Source: Pegoplata infirma (Eukaryota; Arthropoda; Insecta; Diptera; Anthomyiidae). From it: DNA of 64,000 bases. The notes under the pieces are model-generated. The model worked only from the letters and a program-made list of their open reading frames with translations. It made no database searches and was not told where the DNA came from. The position numbers and the translations under genes are program-made. Of the stretch, positions 32,824 through 45,023 are shown in pieces; positions within the stretch are counted from its first letter, which is position 1, and each line of letters opens with the position of its first letter. The DNA is taken from the NCBI GenBank assembly GCA_963921195.1, contig OY992540.1:57296844-57360843 (forward strand). The letters run 5' to 3'.

Positions 32824-33389
32824 CAAGTATTGTCCCACCGATTGTCCTGAAACTTGCATATAAAAAAGAGGGGGTCAAAATAAGAGTTACCTGTTTTTTA
32901 TAGCTGCCCAATTTCACATTTAGCAGATCAAAGGGGAGGGGGAAAAACGTGATTTTTTGCGTTTTTTGAGGATTATTCCCATTTTTTGAAAAGAAACTAT
33001 ATGAACATTTTATACAGGTCGAAAGGGTTTTTGAAGGCCTATTCAATGGGGTATCGGCCGTGTTTAAATTCGACTTTGTTAAGTTCGTTATTGTCGAAAA
33101 TCGATAATCGTTAGGGTAGTTTATATGGATATGTATATACGTACGACCGCCAAAATCATATATAATAATCTCTATCAAAATTAAGCTGGCCTGTATTTTT
33201 TCGTTTGTCGAAATCCCTGCTAGTTCGGCTTTTATACGGATTTTCCCGAGAGCCCTTGATTTTTCATAAGGTGGCAACCCTTTTTTAAATTTGAGATTGG
33301 GCAGCTAAAAAAACAGGTAACTTGTATTTTTACCCCCTTATTCCCATATTAAAATTTCTGGACAATCGGTGGGTGAAAGACCTTCCTTG
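32824..33389. mobile_element. CAAG-ended MITE with TTA duplication
   Basis: The arms are about 75 bp: CCCACCGATTGTCCTGAAAC at the left is complementary to GTTTCTGGACAATCGGTGGG-like sequence at the right, and GTTACCTGTTTTTTATAGCT also pairs. TTA lies at 32821-32823 and 33390-33392. Copy 1 of the host retrotransposon near 25183 has a single CACTTAGTTAG, confirming the 3-bp duplication. It is related to 12584-13090, and the duplication suggests PIF/Harbinger. Confidence 0.85.
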
Positions 33390-33610
33390 TTAGTTAGGGT
33401 TTCCATAGTCCGGGCAGTGGCACTGTGTACTCGATTTTAGTTACACCATGGTTTTCGGGGGATATCAAATTTCATGTTACGTTCGTCTGGATTAAATAGA
33501 CGACTATACCGTTTCGAGTCGTTCCAAAAACTTAAAAATATACTTTGAACACCCTGTCCAAATTCGTTCGGATAAAGGTAGTATAAATAATAAGGAGATC
33601 AGACCCAGTG

Positions 33611-33924
33611 AAATAGTTCTTGCATCATGCTAAGAAACCTAGCAACTTGAATACTTTTTTTGACACTTGAAAAAAAAATTGGTTAGTGAAGATCACATTG
33701 TATATTCATGCCTTAAACATCAAGTCTGATTTTTTTCTAAAACTTGTTATTTTAACATGACAAAGTTTTTCAGCTGATGTCTAATTTTAAAAATGATGCA
33801 GGACGCCACCTCAGTTTGACTTTATAAGACTAAATAAGAATTACTGTTTTCATTTTCCTAAAACCAAAAAGGTTTGAAACTTCGATTTGTAACTTGAATA
33901 ACACAGCTCAACATGAAAATGCGT
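33611..33924. repeat. Dispersed sequence shared with 42850-42985
   Basis: GAATTACTGTTTTCATTTTC, CTAAAACCAAAAAGG and ACTTCGATTTGTAACTTG at 33838-33900 recur at about 42938-42980, including the preceding GGACGCCACC/GGCGCAGGACAC region. Both copies sit just upstream of a foldback. Confidence 0.6.
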
Positions 33925-34590
33925 ATTGGATTCTGGTAATTGATTAAGGTAGTGTTTGTTGCGCTGATTCCAAATCTGCGACCCAAATATGTCTATCACG
34001 TCAGAATTTTGAGTTATTCGCGGATAAAGTGCCGAAAAAGGCCATTTTGGAACCTTTTTGAAAGCTTATAATATAAGATGCTGACATGCGATTGACTTGG
34101 TATCAAGCTCATTCAAAAGTATGGAATTTTTTTTATAAGACAAGATAAAATTATCTTGGAACTTAATTTTCTAAAATGGTAAAAAAATCATTAACAAAAA
34201 ACCTTCCATTTTTTAAATATTTAGTTTATTTACACAGTGTTTTTGAACAAATTTCCATACAAATACACACGTAAATATTAGATTTAAAGTACTTGTGGCT
34301 AACGATTTTTTCACCATTATAAAAAATTAAATTCCAAGAAAATTTGATTTTGTCTTAAAGAAAAAATTACGCACTTTCGAATGAGCTTAACATCAAGTCA
34401 TTCGCATGTCAGGATCTTATTTTATAGGCCCTAAAAAATGTCCAAAATGGTCCTTTTTTGACACTTTAACCGCGATTTTCTCAAAATTGTGACGTGATAG
34501 AAAAATTTGAGTGACCGTTTTGGAATCGGGAAACCAATACCTATAAACTATTTTTGGTTTCACTCAAAACGCAGCGACAAACCTCAGATT
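33925..34590. repeat. Palindrome of about 670 bp
   Basis: CTGACATGCGATTGACTTGG near 34081 pairs with the matching block at about 34390-34415, and AAAATTATCTTGGAACTTAA pairs with a block near 34325-34345. The centre is near 34245. Arms have diverged noticeably. No target duplication was found. Confidence 0.75.
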
Positions 34591-34654
34591 TGTAGAGCGG
34601 TGTAATTTTTTCCAGCTGCTGAATAAAAGTGTTTTCACCATATGGTTAATAAAA

Positions 34655-34935
34655 CGTTACAAAAACTATTTTTCACCAATTTTTTTTTTTTCATCAAATT
34701 TTGTTTTTTCATCAATATTTTGTTTGTTTCATAAATATTTTTTTTTATAATTTTTTTTTTCATATTTTTTTTTCATCAAAACTTTTTTTTCTTCAAAATT
34801 TTTTTTTATTAATTTTTTTTTTCATCGAAACTTTTTTTTTATAACTTTTGTTTTATCAATTTTTTTTCATCAAAACTTTTTTTCATAAAATTTTTTTTTT
34901 CATATTTATTTTCGCCAAGACTACTTTTTTATCCA
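34655..34935. repeat. Low-complexity TTTTTTCATCAAAA repeats
   Basis: Degenerate units alternate TTTTTTTCATCAA with T-rich runs. The same type is at 45870-46095, and the complementary type is at 24281-24480. The three tracts probably belong to the end of one repeat family. Confidence 0.6.
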
Positions 34936-35389
34936 GTCTTAAATTCTGGCATAAAAATGATTCATTTGTTTAACAAATGTACAAAATCATTTATACACAA
35001 ATCATTTATTCTCTCCAAAATGTAAAAATATTTTTTTGCACTTAAGTAGTGCACTACTTTACCAAATTTACTGCTCTTTTGGTTTAGAATGCAGTTTCAT
35101 CAAAACATTATATAATTTAATGTTTTGCCCTAGAGTTCATAACTCACAAGCATTTTTTGACACCTGTCGAGTCGCGTCTGTTTAGTCTGTAGTTAATGCG
35201 CAAAATGTAAACAAATAAAAAACGGCTGCTCAGAGCGGCATGAAGTTATTTTGTGATTTTTTTTTTAAATTTTTAATATTATGTATTAAAATTTAAGAAT
35301 AAAGTCAGTTTTTTATAAATAAAAACATAGGTGAAAATATATTTTCTCTCTTGCCCATTAAAAAATGTTAATTAAAATTGTCAGACACC
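34936..35389. other. Unassigned AT-rich DNA
   Basis: No feature was recognised. Confidence 0.4.
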
Positions 35390-35540
35390 CTCAAACTTTA
35401 GAGTTATTGTCAAAAAACGTTTTTTTGGAACCTTTCTCACTTAACCTCGTGTTATTCAGAAACTTTTCAATCGATTTTAAATTTTGTAACTGTTTTGAAT
35501 AGAAAAAGGGTAGGACCTTCCATGTGTGTGAATTGGGTAT

Positions 35541-35704
35541 ACCAGTGGTACATAGCGCACACACATACTATAACAATTATGCTTGTGTGATAGTAGCAAC
35601 CGAAAACTCTAGCAAGCAACAAAATTTTATTGTGTTTTTTTTTTTTTTTTTCATTTTAGCCTATTCCCGCGGGAATAGGAATTACAAAAATGGCCGACAC
35701 TGGT
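35541..35704. mobile_element. Possible small insertion with CCAGTG ends
   Basis: ATACCAGTGGTACATAG and GGCCGACACTGGTCTA give 6-7 bp inverted ends, and the other foldback copy appears to lack this segment. It contains the perfect palindrome TTCCCGCGGGAA. Boundaries are uncertain. Confidence 0.4.
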
Positions 35705-37029
35705 CTATACAAATCTGAAACACATCTGTAGATTTTTTGAAGAATATTTAATTTTTTTGTTATTTTTTGAACATTTTTTCAATTTATCGATTTTTTCCTG
35801 CTATAGTTCGTTCAACAATCTTTATATTTATAAACGTATTCTAATGGAAAATTTAATTCTGAATACGATGAGCTTTGTATGGAAAAAATCGAATAACAAT
35901 TGACAGAGTTGTGATTTTTCTAAAAAATAAAATTAAAATTTTGCCTAAATTGATGTTCGGATTACCCAGCAAAAAAAATAAACTGATTATAAGAGGTCAT
36001 GTATATTATTTTGAAAGGTTTTTGGCTCGCTGAATCCGAATCCGTCATTAAAATTTCTCTATCGCGTCAGGTTTTTGGAAGATTAAACATATTTTGTTAT
36101 ATCAAAAGCAATTTCAAGGTCCAATTCGGATTCATCGGGACAAAAACCTTTAATGGCACGCGACGTCTCATGATGTTCGTTTTTTTTAGCAAAATCTTAG
36201 TTTTCTTTATTTTCTCTGCCAATTGTTATCCAATTTTTTTAGGATAAAGCTCATCGTATTTAAAATTAAAATTAAATTGAACGAACTTTAGCAAAAAAAA
36301 TTGATAAACTCGAAATTTTTTAAAAAAATAACAAAAAAATGCATACTTATGTATATTTATTATTGAAAAAAATCAATACACATCTTTTTAATATTGTCCC
36401 AGCAAAAAAAAATTCGAAGTATTTCAAAACGAAGTAGACTTAAACTACATAAAAAGTATCAATTAGTGAATATTTTTTGTTGCAAAAAAAGTAGTTTAAA
36501 ATAACATCCAAATATGTCAATAAGAAGGAAAATAATATGGATTCCACAACTTTAGAACACTATAGTCGGAATGAGTTTTATTAATATTTTTCAAACGTAA
36601 TGAAAAAAACATATTTATTTAAATTTATTTAATAGAGTTTTAGTCTAAATTATAGTTTTATATATAATTGAAAAAAGCAAAAAGTTAATATTTGATAGGT
36701 TACAATTCCAGGAATAAAAACATTTTTTTATTTTTAATTTGTTTAATCTTAAATTTGGTGTGAACTGATTTTGTTTTTATACCTTTTAACTACAGTATAT
36801 GGGGCACACTCACTTTGTCATTCCCCATAAAGAGAATCGTCGCCTAAAATGCAAAAAAAAAGTGACAACACTTTTTTTAAAATCAAGTTATTGATTGTGA
36901 TGCATTGTCCCCCTATAAAATTATCAAAATGTGATTTGCTAGTTGTGATACAATTCATTAACTGAAACCATTTCCAAAAATTCAGACCTATCCGATGAAA
37001 AATGACGGACTTATGAACAAAATTAAAAC

Positions 37030-37950
37030 AAGTAGAAAAATTAAATTCGACTTGGCCGAATCTATGAATACCCTCCACAATGCACTTTTCAAGTTATAGT
37101 AAATTTTCTAGAGTGAAAAATTAACACTAATTTCTGAAAAAAAAAAAAAATTTACTAAATTTTTTTTTTGAGTGTAAAATTTTTTTCGAGTGTATTTATT
37201 TTTTCTTTTAGTGTAAACTAACTAATTTTTTAACTAATTTTTGAAAAAAAAAAAATAATTTACTAAATTTTTTTTGAGTGTAAAATTTTTTTCGAGTGTA
37301 TTTTTTTTTCTTTTAGTGTAAAAATATTTTTGAATGACAAAAATGCGATGTAAAATATTTTTGTGACTTACCAATATTTTTAAAACATGTTTAACGGGTT
37401 TTCAACACGTGAATTTAAGGTGAGGCGAATCTGAAATTTACGGTTTTGCTAATAACTTTTGAACCACTGGACCGATTTGGCTGAAATTTAAAACGAACCG
37501 GACCTGAAGAACGACAAATATATACGCCACACTTCAGCACCCTCAGAATTGCCGTTCGAAAGTTACCGTGTGTTTTATCTCGTAAATTCCAAAAAAACCC
37601 ATGCCGAAATTCACTCATTTGCTTATAACTTTTGAACCACTGGACCGATTTCGCTGGATTGCAATACCAACCTGAACAGGTAAATGCCCAACATATATGC
37701 CAAACTTCAGGAGCCTTCGTAAAGTCTTTCAAAAGTTAGCGTGTTTTCAACAGACAGACAGACAGACAGACAGACGGACAGACGGACGGACGGACGGACG
37801 GACGGACGGACATCGCTAGATCGTCTTAAAATCGATCGAGGATCATGAATATATATACTTTATGGGGTCCTAGACCAATATTTCGAGGTGTTACAAACGG
37901 AATGACAAACTTATATATACCCTCTATCACTAGAGTGGAGGGTATAAAAA
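37030..37950 (-). repeat. Dispersed fly-type repeat, copy 2 (uninterrupted)
   Basis: The reverse complement follows 383-2872 closely but lacks the three insertions found there. It therefore serves as an internal empty-site reference: CAATACCA at 37662-37669 for the hAT MITE, and a single CATATATG near 37697 for the TA-target foldback. It ends with CCCTCTATCACTAGAGTGGAGGG near 37920-37943. Confidence 0.85.
37751..37811. repeat. (GACA)n/(GACG)n microsatellite
   Basis: About six CAGA units pass into about eight CGGA units. The tract is absent from copy 1 of the same repeat, so it expanded here or was lost there. Confidence 0.9.
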
Positions 37951-38029
37951 TGTTTCGCAACGTTTTTCGCTGCTACTTTAGAAAAGCAAAATGTGTTGGA
38001 TTTTTGGTGACGATACATTATATTGATCA

Positions 38030-38300
38030 GTGATCGATTCTGAGAAGTTCTATGAACATCCCTCCGTCTGTCTGTATGTAACACGATGTAGTCCAAAATA
38101 AAACAGCTATCCACCTGACGTTTGGTACAAATATTTTTTATAGTCCTAGGTAGGTTAAAATCGGACCGGAGGGGAAAAGTTTTACCTTGGAGAAGCGAAC
38201 CAACCACTAAAACGCAATTTTTAGCGATCATTGTTTTTTTGTCAAGCAAATGAAACAATTTTAAAGTCCTGAACTTGGACCCAATTTTTTGAGGTACGAA
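38030..38300 (+). repeat. Degenerate dispersed repeat
   Basis: GATCGATTCTGAGAAGTTC, CCCTCCGTCTGTCTGTATG and GTAACACGATGTAGTCC are typical of the same broad family as 18380-18600, 58241-58600 and 61060-61302. Confidence 0.55.
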
Positions 38301-38520
38301 CACTTTTGTGGGCGTAAATATGTATAATAGGGTTATAACTTTTTTATGTCAAAAAAAGCTCATCCAACCACGCGATGGGCAATGTTGTACAGATAATAAA
38401 AATCTTTTCTTTAGTTCATTTTGGTGAAAAAAGTTCACGCACCAAATGCAATTTCTAAAACTTCCCCTCAAATGATAATTATTTAAAAAATACACTGCTG
38501 AACATTTTGAAAAAATATTG

Positions 38521-39350
38521 ATGCGACTGGGCCGCGACCTTACACAGTTAATTGCAATTGTTCTACTCACCACAAATCCAAACTTTTCCATCAATCACAT
38601 CAAGTTTTTGGGAAAATTGATGTCAAAGTTAAAAAAAAGTCGCCGTTTTGTTAATTTTTGCCAAATCATAGCGGATGAACCCGATATGATAGCGACTTAA
38701 AAATAAGTCGAGGCTGAAGCTTAAACATTGCTCTTAAGGATTCTGAACTCTTTTGGTCAGTCGCATTAACCCCTAGAGCACCTATTGTCTCTCAATTATG
38801 TCTTGTTCCCAAAAAAACGATTTTTGCCGCTACAAATCATATGAAAAAAAAAAACTTATTCGAATGGAACGCCACCTTATAGTATAAGGCTTATAAACAT
38901 GATTACAGTTATTCTCCTGGTCACAAATCCGGTCTCAATACTTTTTAAGGGTAAAGCTCAAACATTGCTCCTAAAGACGTATAACTCAATTCATCAGTCG
39001 CTTCAACCTTTGGAGCACCAATTGTCTTTTAATAAAGTGTTTTCCCCCAAAAACTTTTTTTGATATGACAGCACTGAAATACAATTGGTGCCCAAAAAGT
39101 TAAGGCGACTGACCAAATGAGTTCTGCATCTTAAAGAGGAAAGTTTTAGCATAACCCTCGACTTAGCTTGAAGTCGCCATCACATCGGGTTCATCCGCTA
39201 TGAGTTTCCAAAAATTACCAAAACGGCGATTTTTTTGAACTTTGACCACAATTTTCTCAAAAACCAGATGTGATGGAAAAGTGTGGAGACCGGATTTTTG
39301 ACCAGCAGAACTAATGTAATCAAGTGCATAAGTTCGCGTCCCAGTCGCAT
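38521..39350. repeat. 830-bp palindrome with ATGCGACTGG ends
   Basis: ATGCGACTGGGCCGCGACCT at the left faces GTTCGCGTCCCAGTCGCAT at the right. The arms also share GGATGAACCCGATATGATAG and its counterpart near 39180, and the centre lies near 38935. It is probably a foldback MITE; no target duplication is clear. Confidence 0.8.
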
Positions 39351-39800
39351 GTTCGATGTTTAGTAATGTTATTAGAACATTGGCATCGCCAGAATTGCTT
39401 ACTAAATCTACTTCCTAATGAATTCTAAAAATACACTTTTTAAGTAGTGCAAAAATTCTCTTAAATAGTGATCTTAAAGATGTAGTTAAACTTTACATAC
39501 AAAAACTTAAACTATGACAACAGTATGAGAACTACTTTATATGTACTTAAAAAATGTAAAAAAAACTACTTATTTTGCGCGACACCGCCATGTTAAATTC
39601 ACTAGAGTTTCAGCAAAGTTGGAACTACTTTAGCAGCAGTTGAACTACTTTTTATTATCATTTTAGTATGTTCTTTTTTTGCTGGGTGTATGTACATAAA
39701 AATCCCTATTCTTCTTTTATCCCAAACTGTTTAAAAATTGAAAATCGGTCGAAAGGTTTCTGAGTTACATGTGACCTTTTCGACGAGACCTACAATTTGA

Positions 39801-40129
39801 AAAGTATATTTGATTTTGTTTTTCTTTTTGCAGCACAGTGTTATTAATTTTATATTTACTAAAATCCGCGCTAATTTATATTATTTTTTTGGGTTTACTA
39901 AAATATTAGAATTTAAGGTTGAAGTAAAATTTTGTGTGAAAAAAGTAAGTGAAAACCAAAAAAATGTGAAAGTGTATTTTTTCTACCATGTATACAACAA
40001 TCACGTAAATTAAATAAAATTTCAGTGACGGTTTCATGTGACTCACCAAAAACTGTTGTTAATGAACATTTTCATTAATTTTAATTTAAGGTTGCAATTT
40101 GCCTTCACTTACTTATTGCTGTTCCACAC
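39801..40129. other. Unassigned AT-rich DNA
   Basis: No gene or repeat end was recognised. Confidence 0.4.
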
Positions 40130-40132
40130 TTA

Positions 40133-40694
40133 CAAGGGAAGTATCTCAACCCTTATGAACCAATATTCCTGAAACTGAATATAGAGAAAAGGGTCGATTT
40201 CAAGGCTGGGGTGTCTCGGCTTTTCGGCCATATCGGAGTTTAAAATTTTTGTTGTCCCCTTATGAAACAATCTGGACCTTCGGGAAAATTTGGATAACCA
40301 CCAAATACGTGTCGAATTAAATTTAATAAAGATTATTTCGTATTCATATTGATATCGTAGGATATCGTCTTCACATAAATACCCCCCAAAATTAACACAT
40401 TTACATTAAAAAATTATTTAACAATGCTGAATTCTTACAATGTTATGCTACCGTTAGATAGGCATTAAAAACCCTTTCTTCTCATGTGCAAACATCATAT
40501 AGTTTCTAAGAAATAAATGGCTGAAAAAATAAAAAAAACTATTTTTTCGCCATTTTTTCACACCTTTTTTGAACCCCTAAATTCCCTATATGGCCGATAA
40601 GCCGAGACACCCCAACCTCAGAACTTTCTATTTTATATACATATATTATAACTTGCAGACAAATCGGATCATAAGGGTTGAGATACTTCCCTTG
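40133..40694. mobile_element. CAAGGGAAG-ended MITE with TTA duplication
   Basis: CAAGGGAAGTATCTCAACCC and its complement form the ends, with TTA at 40130-40132 and 40695-40697. The arms continue inward with GGGGTGTCTCGGCTTTTCGG near 40210 and CGATAAGCCGAGACACCCC near 40590. It is a PIF/Harbinger-type MITE by its duplication, without coding capacity. Confidence 0.88.
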
Positions 40695-40697
40695 TTA

Positions 40698-43003
40698 ATC
40701 AATGAATGCTTTCCTTCATTTCTAGAAAAAACTTCATAAAATGTTTTAAACCAGTTCCACGAATATTTTTATTGCTTCCATGTAAGTCTTCATTTCAAGG
40801 AACTTTAATGACGCCAGTTTCATTTAACTCAATAAAAATGGATTAGTTAATTGTGCGAATCCTTCGGTTTAAAAATGTTTGAGTAAAAAAATGTTTCTCC
40901 TCCCACTTAAGAGTTAGATCCGCTCCTGATCCGAATAAACATGGATCCACACGATTCATGTGTGAACTTTTACGTCCCATTTTTCGGCCTGCCTACTTAT
41001 GTAGGATACTAAATAGTCGTTCTTGACAAACTTTAAATTTCATACTTGTTTTATTTATTTAAAGCAACTTGATTAATACAAACCATTTAATTTTAAGTGT
41101 TTTTTTATCAATTAAAATTATTTAATTATGATGTTTTTTTGCATTTTGTAATGTTATGTTAATCCAATCTTATTCAATCCGAACATTTATTTTTTCTATA
41201 TAAATATTTGTTTTTGTCATTTATTGGTTGGTTATAACATAGTAATATGAACATTATTATAGTGTGAATATAATTAATTGAATTAATGAACTTAAATCAA
41301 TTGATGCCACTATCAGAATGAATATAAGTATGTATATTAGAGTTGGGTTTTACTGTTCATAATTTGTGTCTGACCGGTTGACCAAACAATTGTCCGACAT
41401 TCCGTCAGCATGTCCGTCCATCTGTATAATAGTTTGGTTTAATTTGTTAGTTGTATTAAAACCCATCGTATTTCATAATGACACTTTTTTTTTGCTGTTT
41501 ATCAGGCAGCCAGAGATATATTTTAATATAATAATTTATACATTATGTGGTTGAATGAATGAAATGAAAGGATTTACTAATAAATTGTAATAAGTATTTA
41601 TACACGGATGAAAAAAAAAATTGCAAGTGGTTTTTTTAATGTATTTTTTTATTTTATTCATATACACATAATTTGTTTATTTAATCAATGAGCTTGTGTT
41701 ATTAAACAAACAAGAAAAACAACACATTTTAATTTAATTATGTTTATTAGGGTGACATGTCCTGACACTTAAGTTTTAGGGGTTTCGTAGTTTAATTTAA
41801 TTCAATTTAAGCATTTGTATCTTACCGAAAAACCTTAACCTAAATTAAGTTTGGTGTCTACGCTAATAAAAACAAGTAAGAGCGGTTGACAGTTTCGGTT
41901 ATGAGAGAGTAGTTGAGTTGAGGATGGGTTGTACAAGCCTAAAAATAGGTAAATTTTTAGGCAAGTCCATGGCGCTCAGACTTAAAATAGTCAATTGTAC
42001 CGTCATATAGTACAGAGATAGTATAGGCGCAAAACAAAGGCGGCAGCGGAAAATTCAGTCAAACGTTTATACTTACATTATTTTTTCCCTTTTTCAACAC
42101 ATTTTTAATTAATTTTATTATTTTTTGTTATATCAATATGATTTTTTCATATTGATTCTTTTTTTGTATTTTTTTAAATATTTTATATATTTTTTTTTTA
42201 GAGATCACATTTTTTTGTTTACTTTATCGAAAATAATCGAAATATTTATAAAAATGTGGCAACATTTTTATATCAAATCTCAATTAAAAGAGAGAGAGAA
42301 ACCGACACAAAAATAAAATTGATTTTATTCAAGCGGTTTTCGGTCGAGCGTTTTTTCATGCCAAATTTTTATGAAAAAAACGTCATCGACATTGTTCTGC
42401 GGGGACTCTAAGGAAGCTATATTCGGCTGTGCCGACTAGAACTAGATTTTTTATGGAAAATTATATTGGAAATTTGTGTATTTACGAAAAAAAAATTGCA
42501 GAATTACAAAGAAACATTTAAATTTCGATCGAAAATGTTTAATTAAAAAACAAGGAAAACTGAAAAAAAGGACATTCAAATATAATGTTTAAAACCACAT
42601 TTGTTGTTGAAATAAAAAAAACAATTTTTTTTCCAAATTTTAAATCTTCATAATTTTATATACAATATTTTTTTATAAGTTTTTTCGTACGACTGACGGA
42701 TTCCAAGTAAACAATTGTTTAAAAACTTTTTTAACACTTATTTTACATAGAAAATTTTGTTGTGATTACCGTAGAATATATTCAAGAATCTATTGTAATA
42801 GGAATCTGTTGTAGAATCGGTTGCAGGGTAATTTGATGCGTTCTGAAACTGATTATGTTTTTAGGTTGGTATTTCATTTTTAAAGTGGCGCAGGACACTA
42901 TAAGCTAACGACTAAAATAAAAAAAAAATAAAAAGGAATTACTGTTTTTATTTTCTTAAAACCAAAAAGATTTGTAACTTGGATTAAGACTTCATCTTCT
43001 ATA
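40698..43003. other. Unassigned DNA with weak repeat traces
   Basis: A GTCCGTCCATCTG motif near 41409, AACAAGTAAGAGCGG near 41869 and GAAGCTATATTCGGCTGTGC near 42413 resemble pieces of dispersed fly repeats. The segment 42850-42985 matches 33780-33905. No gene is visible. Confidence 0.45.
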
Positions 43004-43005
43004 TA

Positions 43006-44932
43006 TGGGGCATTCCATGTCAAATCGGACACTTTGAACACTTTTTTTTAGATTTTCCCAATTTGTTTACAGTTTTTAGTACCCTTCGAAAACTCCTTCG
43101 TGGTAAATTTTCAGAATTTTTTGATGACCCGTTCAAAAGATATCGAATTTTAAAAATTGGTAGTTTGTTCCTTTATTCAAACTTCTTTTACTCATAACTT
43201 CTTCAATAATGATCCAAATTTCAATTTTTTTTTTTTTCTTTCAAAATTTTTGTTTTTTTTACGTACTTAAAAAAAAATCACAAAAAAATTCTTAAAAGCA
43301 CTCTAGTATGTGATTTTTGAGTTTTAAAATGTAAATCTCATTTTTAAAAATGTTTGTACTCTTCGATTTTTTTGAATTTTGTTTTGTGTAAAACTTCTAT
43401 CTATTCTACAAATTTTTTGCCCAGGAGGATCGTGGGATAACGATTATTACTATTTTTTAAAATTTTTTGAAAAAATTTTATTGTAATTTTTCAATCTTAA
43501 AATCATTTCTACTGCTCCAATGGTGCGTCACAGAGGGGTCATTTATAAGACCAACCCCCATTATTTTTTACGTCTTAACATTTTTTTGGAACAAACTAAT
43601 TCCATATCTCTAATTTTTAAGGGGGCTCCCACACAAAACGAAATTTTTTAAAATTTGCTCCAACTGCTCTAACTGCCCTAATAGTGCTCTTAGAGCAACA
43701 AAATGTATGACCGACCCACAATATTTTTTTAATCCAAACATTTTCTCTGAACTCACCTACCCTCTAACTTTAACTGTTAAGGCGGTTCCATACAATTTTT
43801 TTTATTTTTTGTAATCAGCTTCTACCGGTACAATGGTGAGTCCGAGAGGGGTCATAAGTGAGACCGACCCCCATTTATTTTTACCCTACAACATTTTTTT
43901 TAAATATACCTACGCCCTATCTCCTCTCCCTAAGTAGGCTCCCATACAAATAACAGTTAGAGCAAATTTTATAAAAATGTAATTTTGTATGGGAGCCTAC
44001 TTAGGGAATGGAGATAGGGCGTAGGTGTATTTTAAAAAAATGTTTTAGGGTAAAAATAAATGGGGATCGGTCTAACTAATTACCCCTCTCGGACACACCA
44101 TTGGACCGGTAGAAGCTGATTAAATAAAACAAATTTACAAAAAATCAAAAAAATTGTATGGGACCGCCTTAACAATTAGAGATAGAGGGTAGGTGTGTTC
44201 AGAGAAAATGTTTGGACAAAAAAAATATTGTGGGTCGGTCATACATTTTGTTGCTCTAAGGGCACTATTAGGGCAGTTAGAGCGGTTGGAGCACATTTTA
44301 AAAAATGTCGCTTTGTGTGGGAGCTCCCTTAGAAATTGGAAATAGGGTATTAGTTTGTTCCAAAGAAATGTTTAGACGTAAAAATAAATGGGGGTCGCTC
44401 TTATAAAGGAGCTTTCTATGACGCACCATTGGAGCAGTAGAAATGATTTTAAGATTGGAAAATTACAATAAAATTTTTTCAAAAAATTTTAAAAATAGTA
44501 ATAATCGTTATCCCACGATCCTCCTGGGCAAAAAAATTGTAGAATCGATAGAAGTTTAACACAAAAAAATTTCAAAAAAATCAAATAGTACAAACATTTT
44601 CAAAAATGAGATTTAAATTTTAAAACTCAAAAATCGCATACTAGAGCGCTTTTAAGAATTTTTTGGGATTTTTTTTTTTTAAAGTACGTAAAAAAACAAA
44701 AATTTTGAAAAAAAATTGAAATTTTGACCATTATTGAAAAAGTTATGAGTAAAAGAAGTTTGAGTAAAGGAACAAACTATCAATTTTTTTAAAATTCGAT
44801 ATCTTTTGAACGGGTCATCAAAAAAATCTGAAAATTTACCACGAAGGAGTTTTCGAAGGGTACTAAAATCTGTAAACAAATTGGGAAAATCTAAAAAAAA
44901 AATTCTATTCCGATTTGACATAGATTGCCCCA
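43006..44932. mobile_element. 1.93-kb foldback with TGGGGCA ends, TA target
   Basis: TGGGGCATTCCATGTCAAAT at the left and the complement of TGGGGCAATCTATGTCAAAT at the right are flanked by TA (43004-43005, 44933-44934). Arms of about 960 bp pair through CCACAATATTTTTTTAATCC and CCTAAGTAGGCTCCCATAC to a centre near 43970. The ends resemble the 536-1498 MITE, and the interior matches 14.4-15.7 kb. It is non-coding. Confidence 0.87.
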
Positions 44933-45023
44933 TATATATACATATATTTCCTTTATTTACATAAAAAGTAAGATAAATATGTATTAACTAAATTATATAA
45001 AAGTTCATAATGAACATATGGAG

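Larger units (their letters stand above)
32535..33610 (-). mobile_element. Non-LTR retrotransposon, copy 2, 5'-truncated and interrupted
   Basis: TTTAGCATATGGATTT near 32602, CGTCAGGTGTTAGATTTTG, ATATTTCCAGGAAAGGATAA and GGGCAGTCGTACATTATG match 24945-25120 of copy 1. The match resumes after the MITE at 32824-33389 with TTAGGGTTTCCATAGTCC and TTACACCATGG, and fades near 33610. Only the C-terminal coding region remains, with many substitutions, so this copy is older or less constrained than copy 1. Confidence 0.8.
36398..39686. mobile_element. 3.3-kb CCCAGCA-ended element carrying other repeats
   Basis: CCCAGCAAAAAAAAATTCG begins and TTCTTTTTTTGCTGGG ends the segment, and TGT lies on both outer sides. 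Words of the type AAAGTAGTTNAA are repeated within 300 bp of each end, in inward orientation. The segment interrupts the right arm of foldback X, which resumes at 39690. Inside are a dispersed repeat, a microsatellite and a palindrome, all in non-coding DNA. Confidence 0.65.
35390..39800. repeat. Foldback family X, copy 1, split by a 3.3-kb insertion
   Basis: Left arm words AACCTCGTGTTATTCAGAAA (35453), ACGATGAGCTTTGTATGG (35868) and TAAGAGGTCATGTATATT face right arm words GATAAAGCTCATCGTATT (36243) and, beyond the insertion, TTCTTCTTTTATCCCAAACTG (39709) and ATTGAAAATCGGTCGAAAGG. The centre (35965-36190) is a CCCAGCAAAAA-type palindrome. A second copy occupies 61303 to the window end. No protein is encoded. 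Confidence 0.75.

Noticed and set aside
32756..33277. 173-codon minus frame
   Set aside because: It crosses from the retrotransposon copy into the inserted MITE at 32824, so it cannot be a natural protein.
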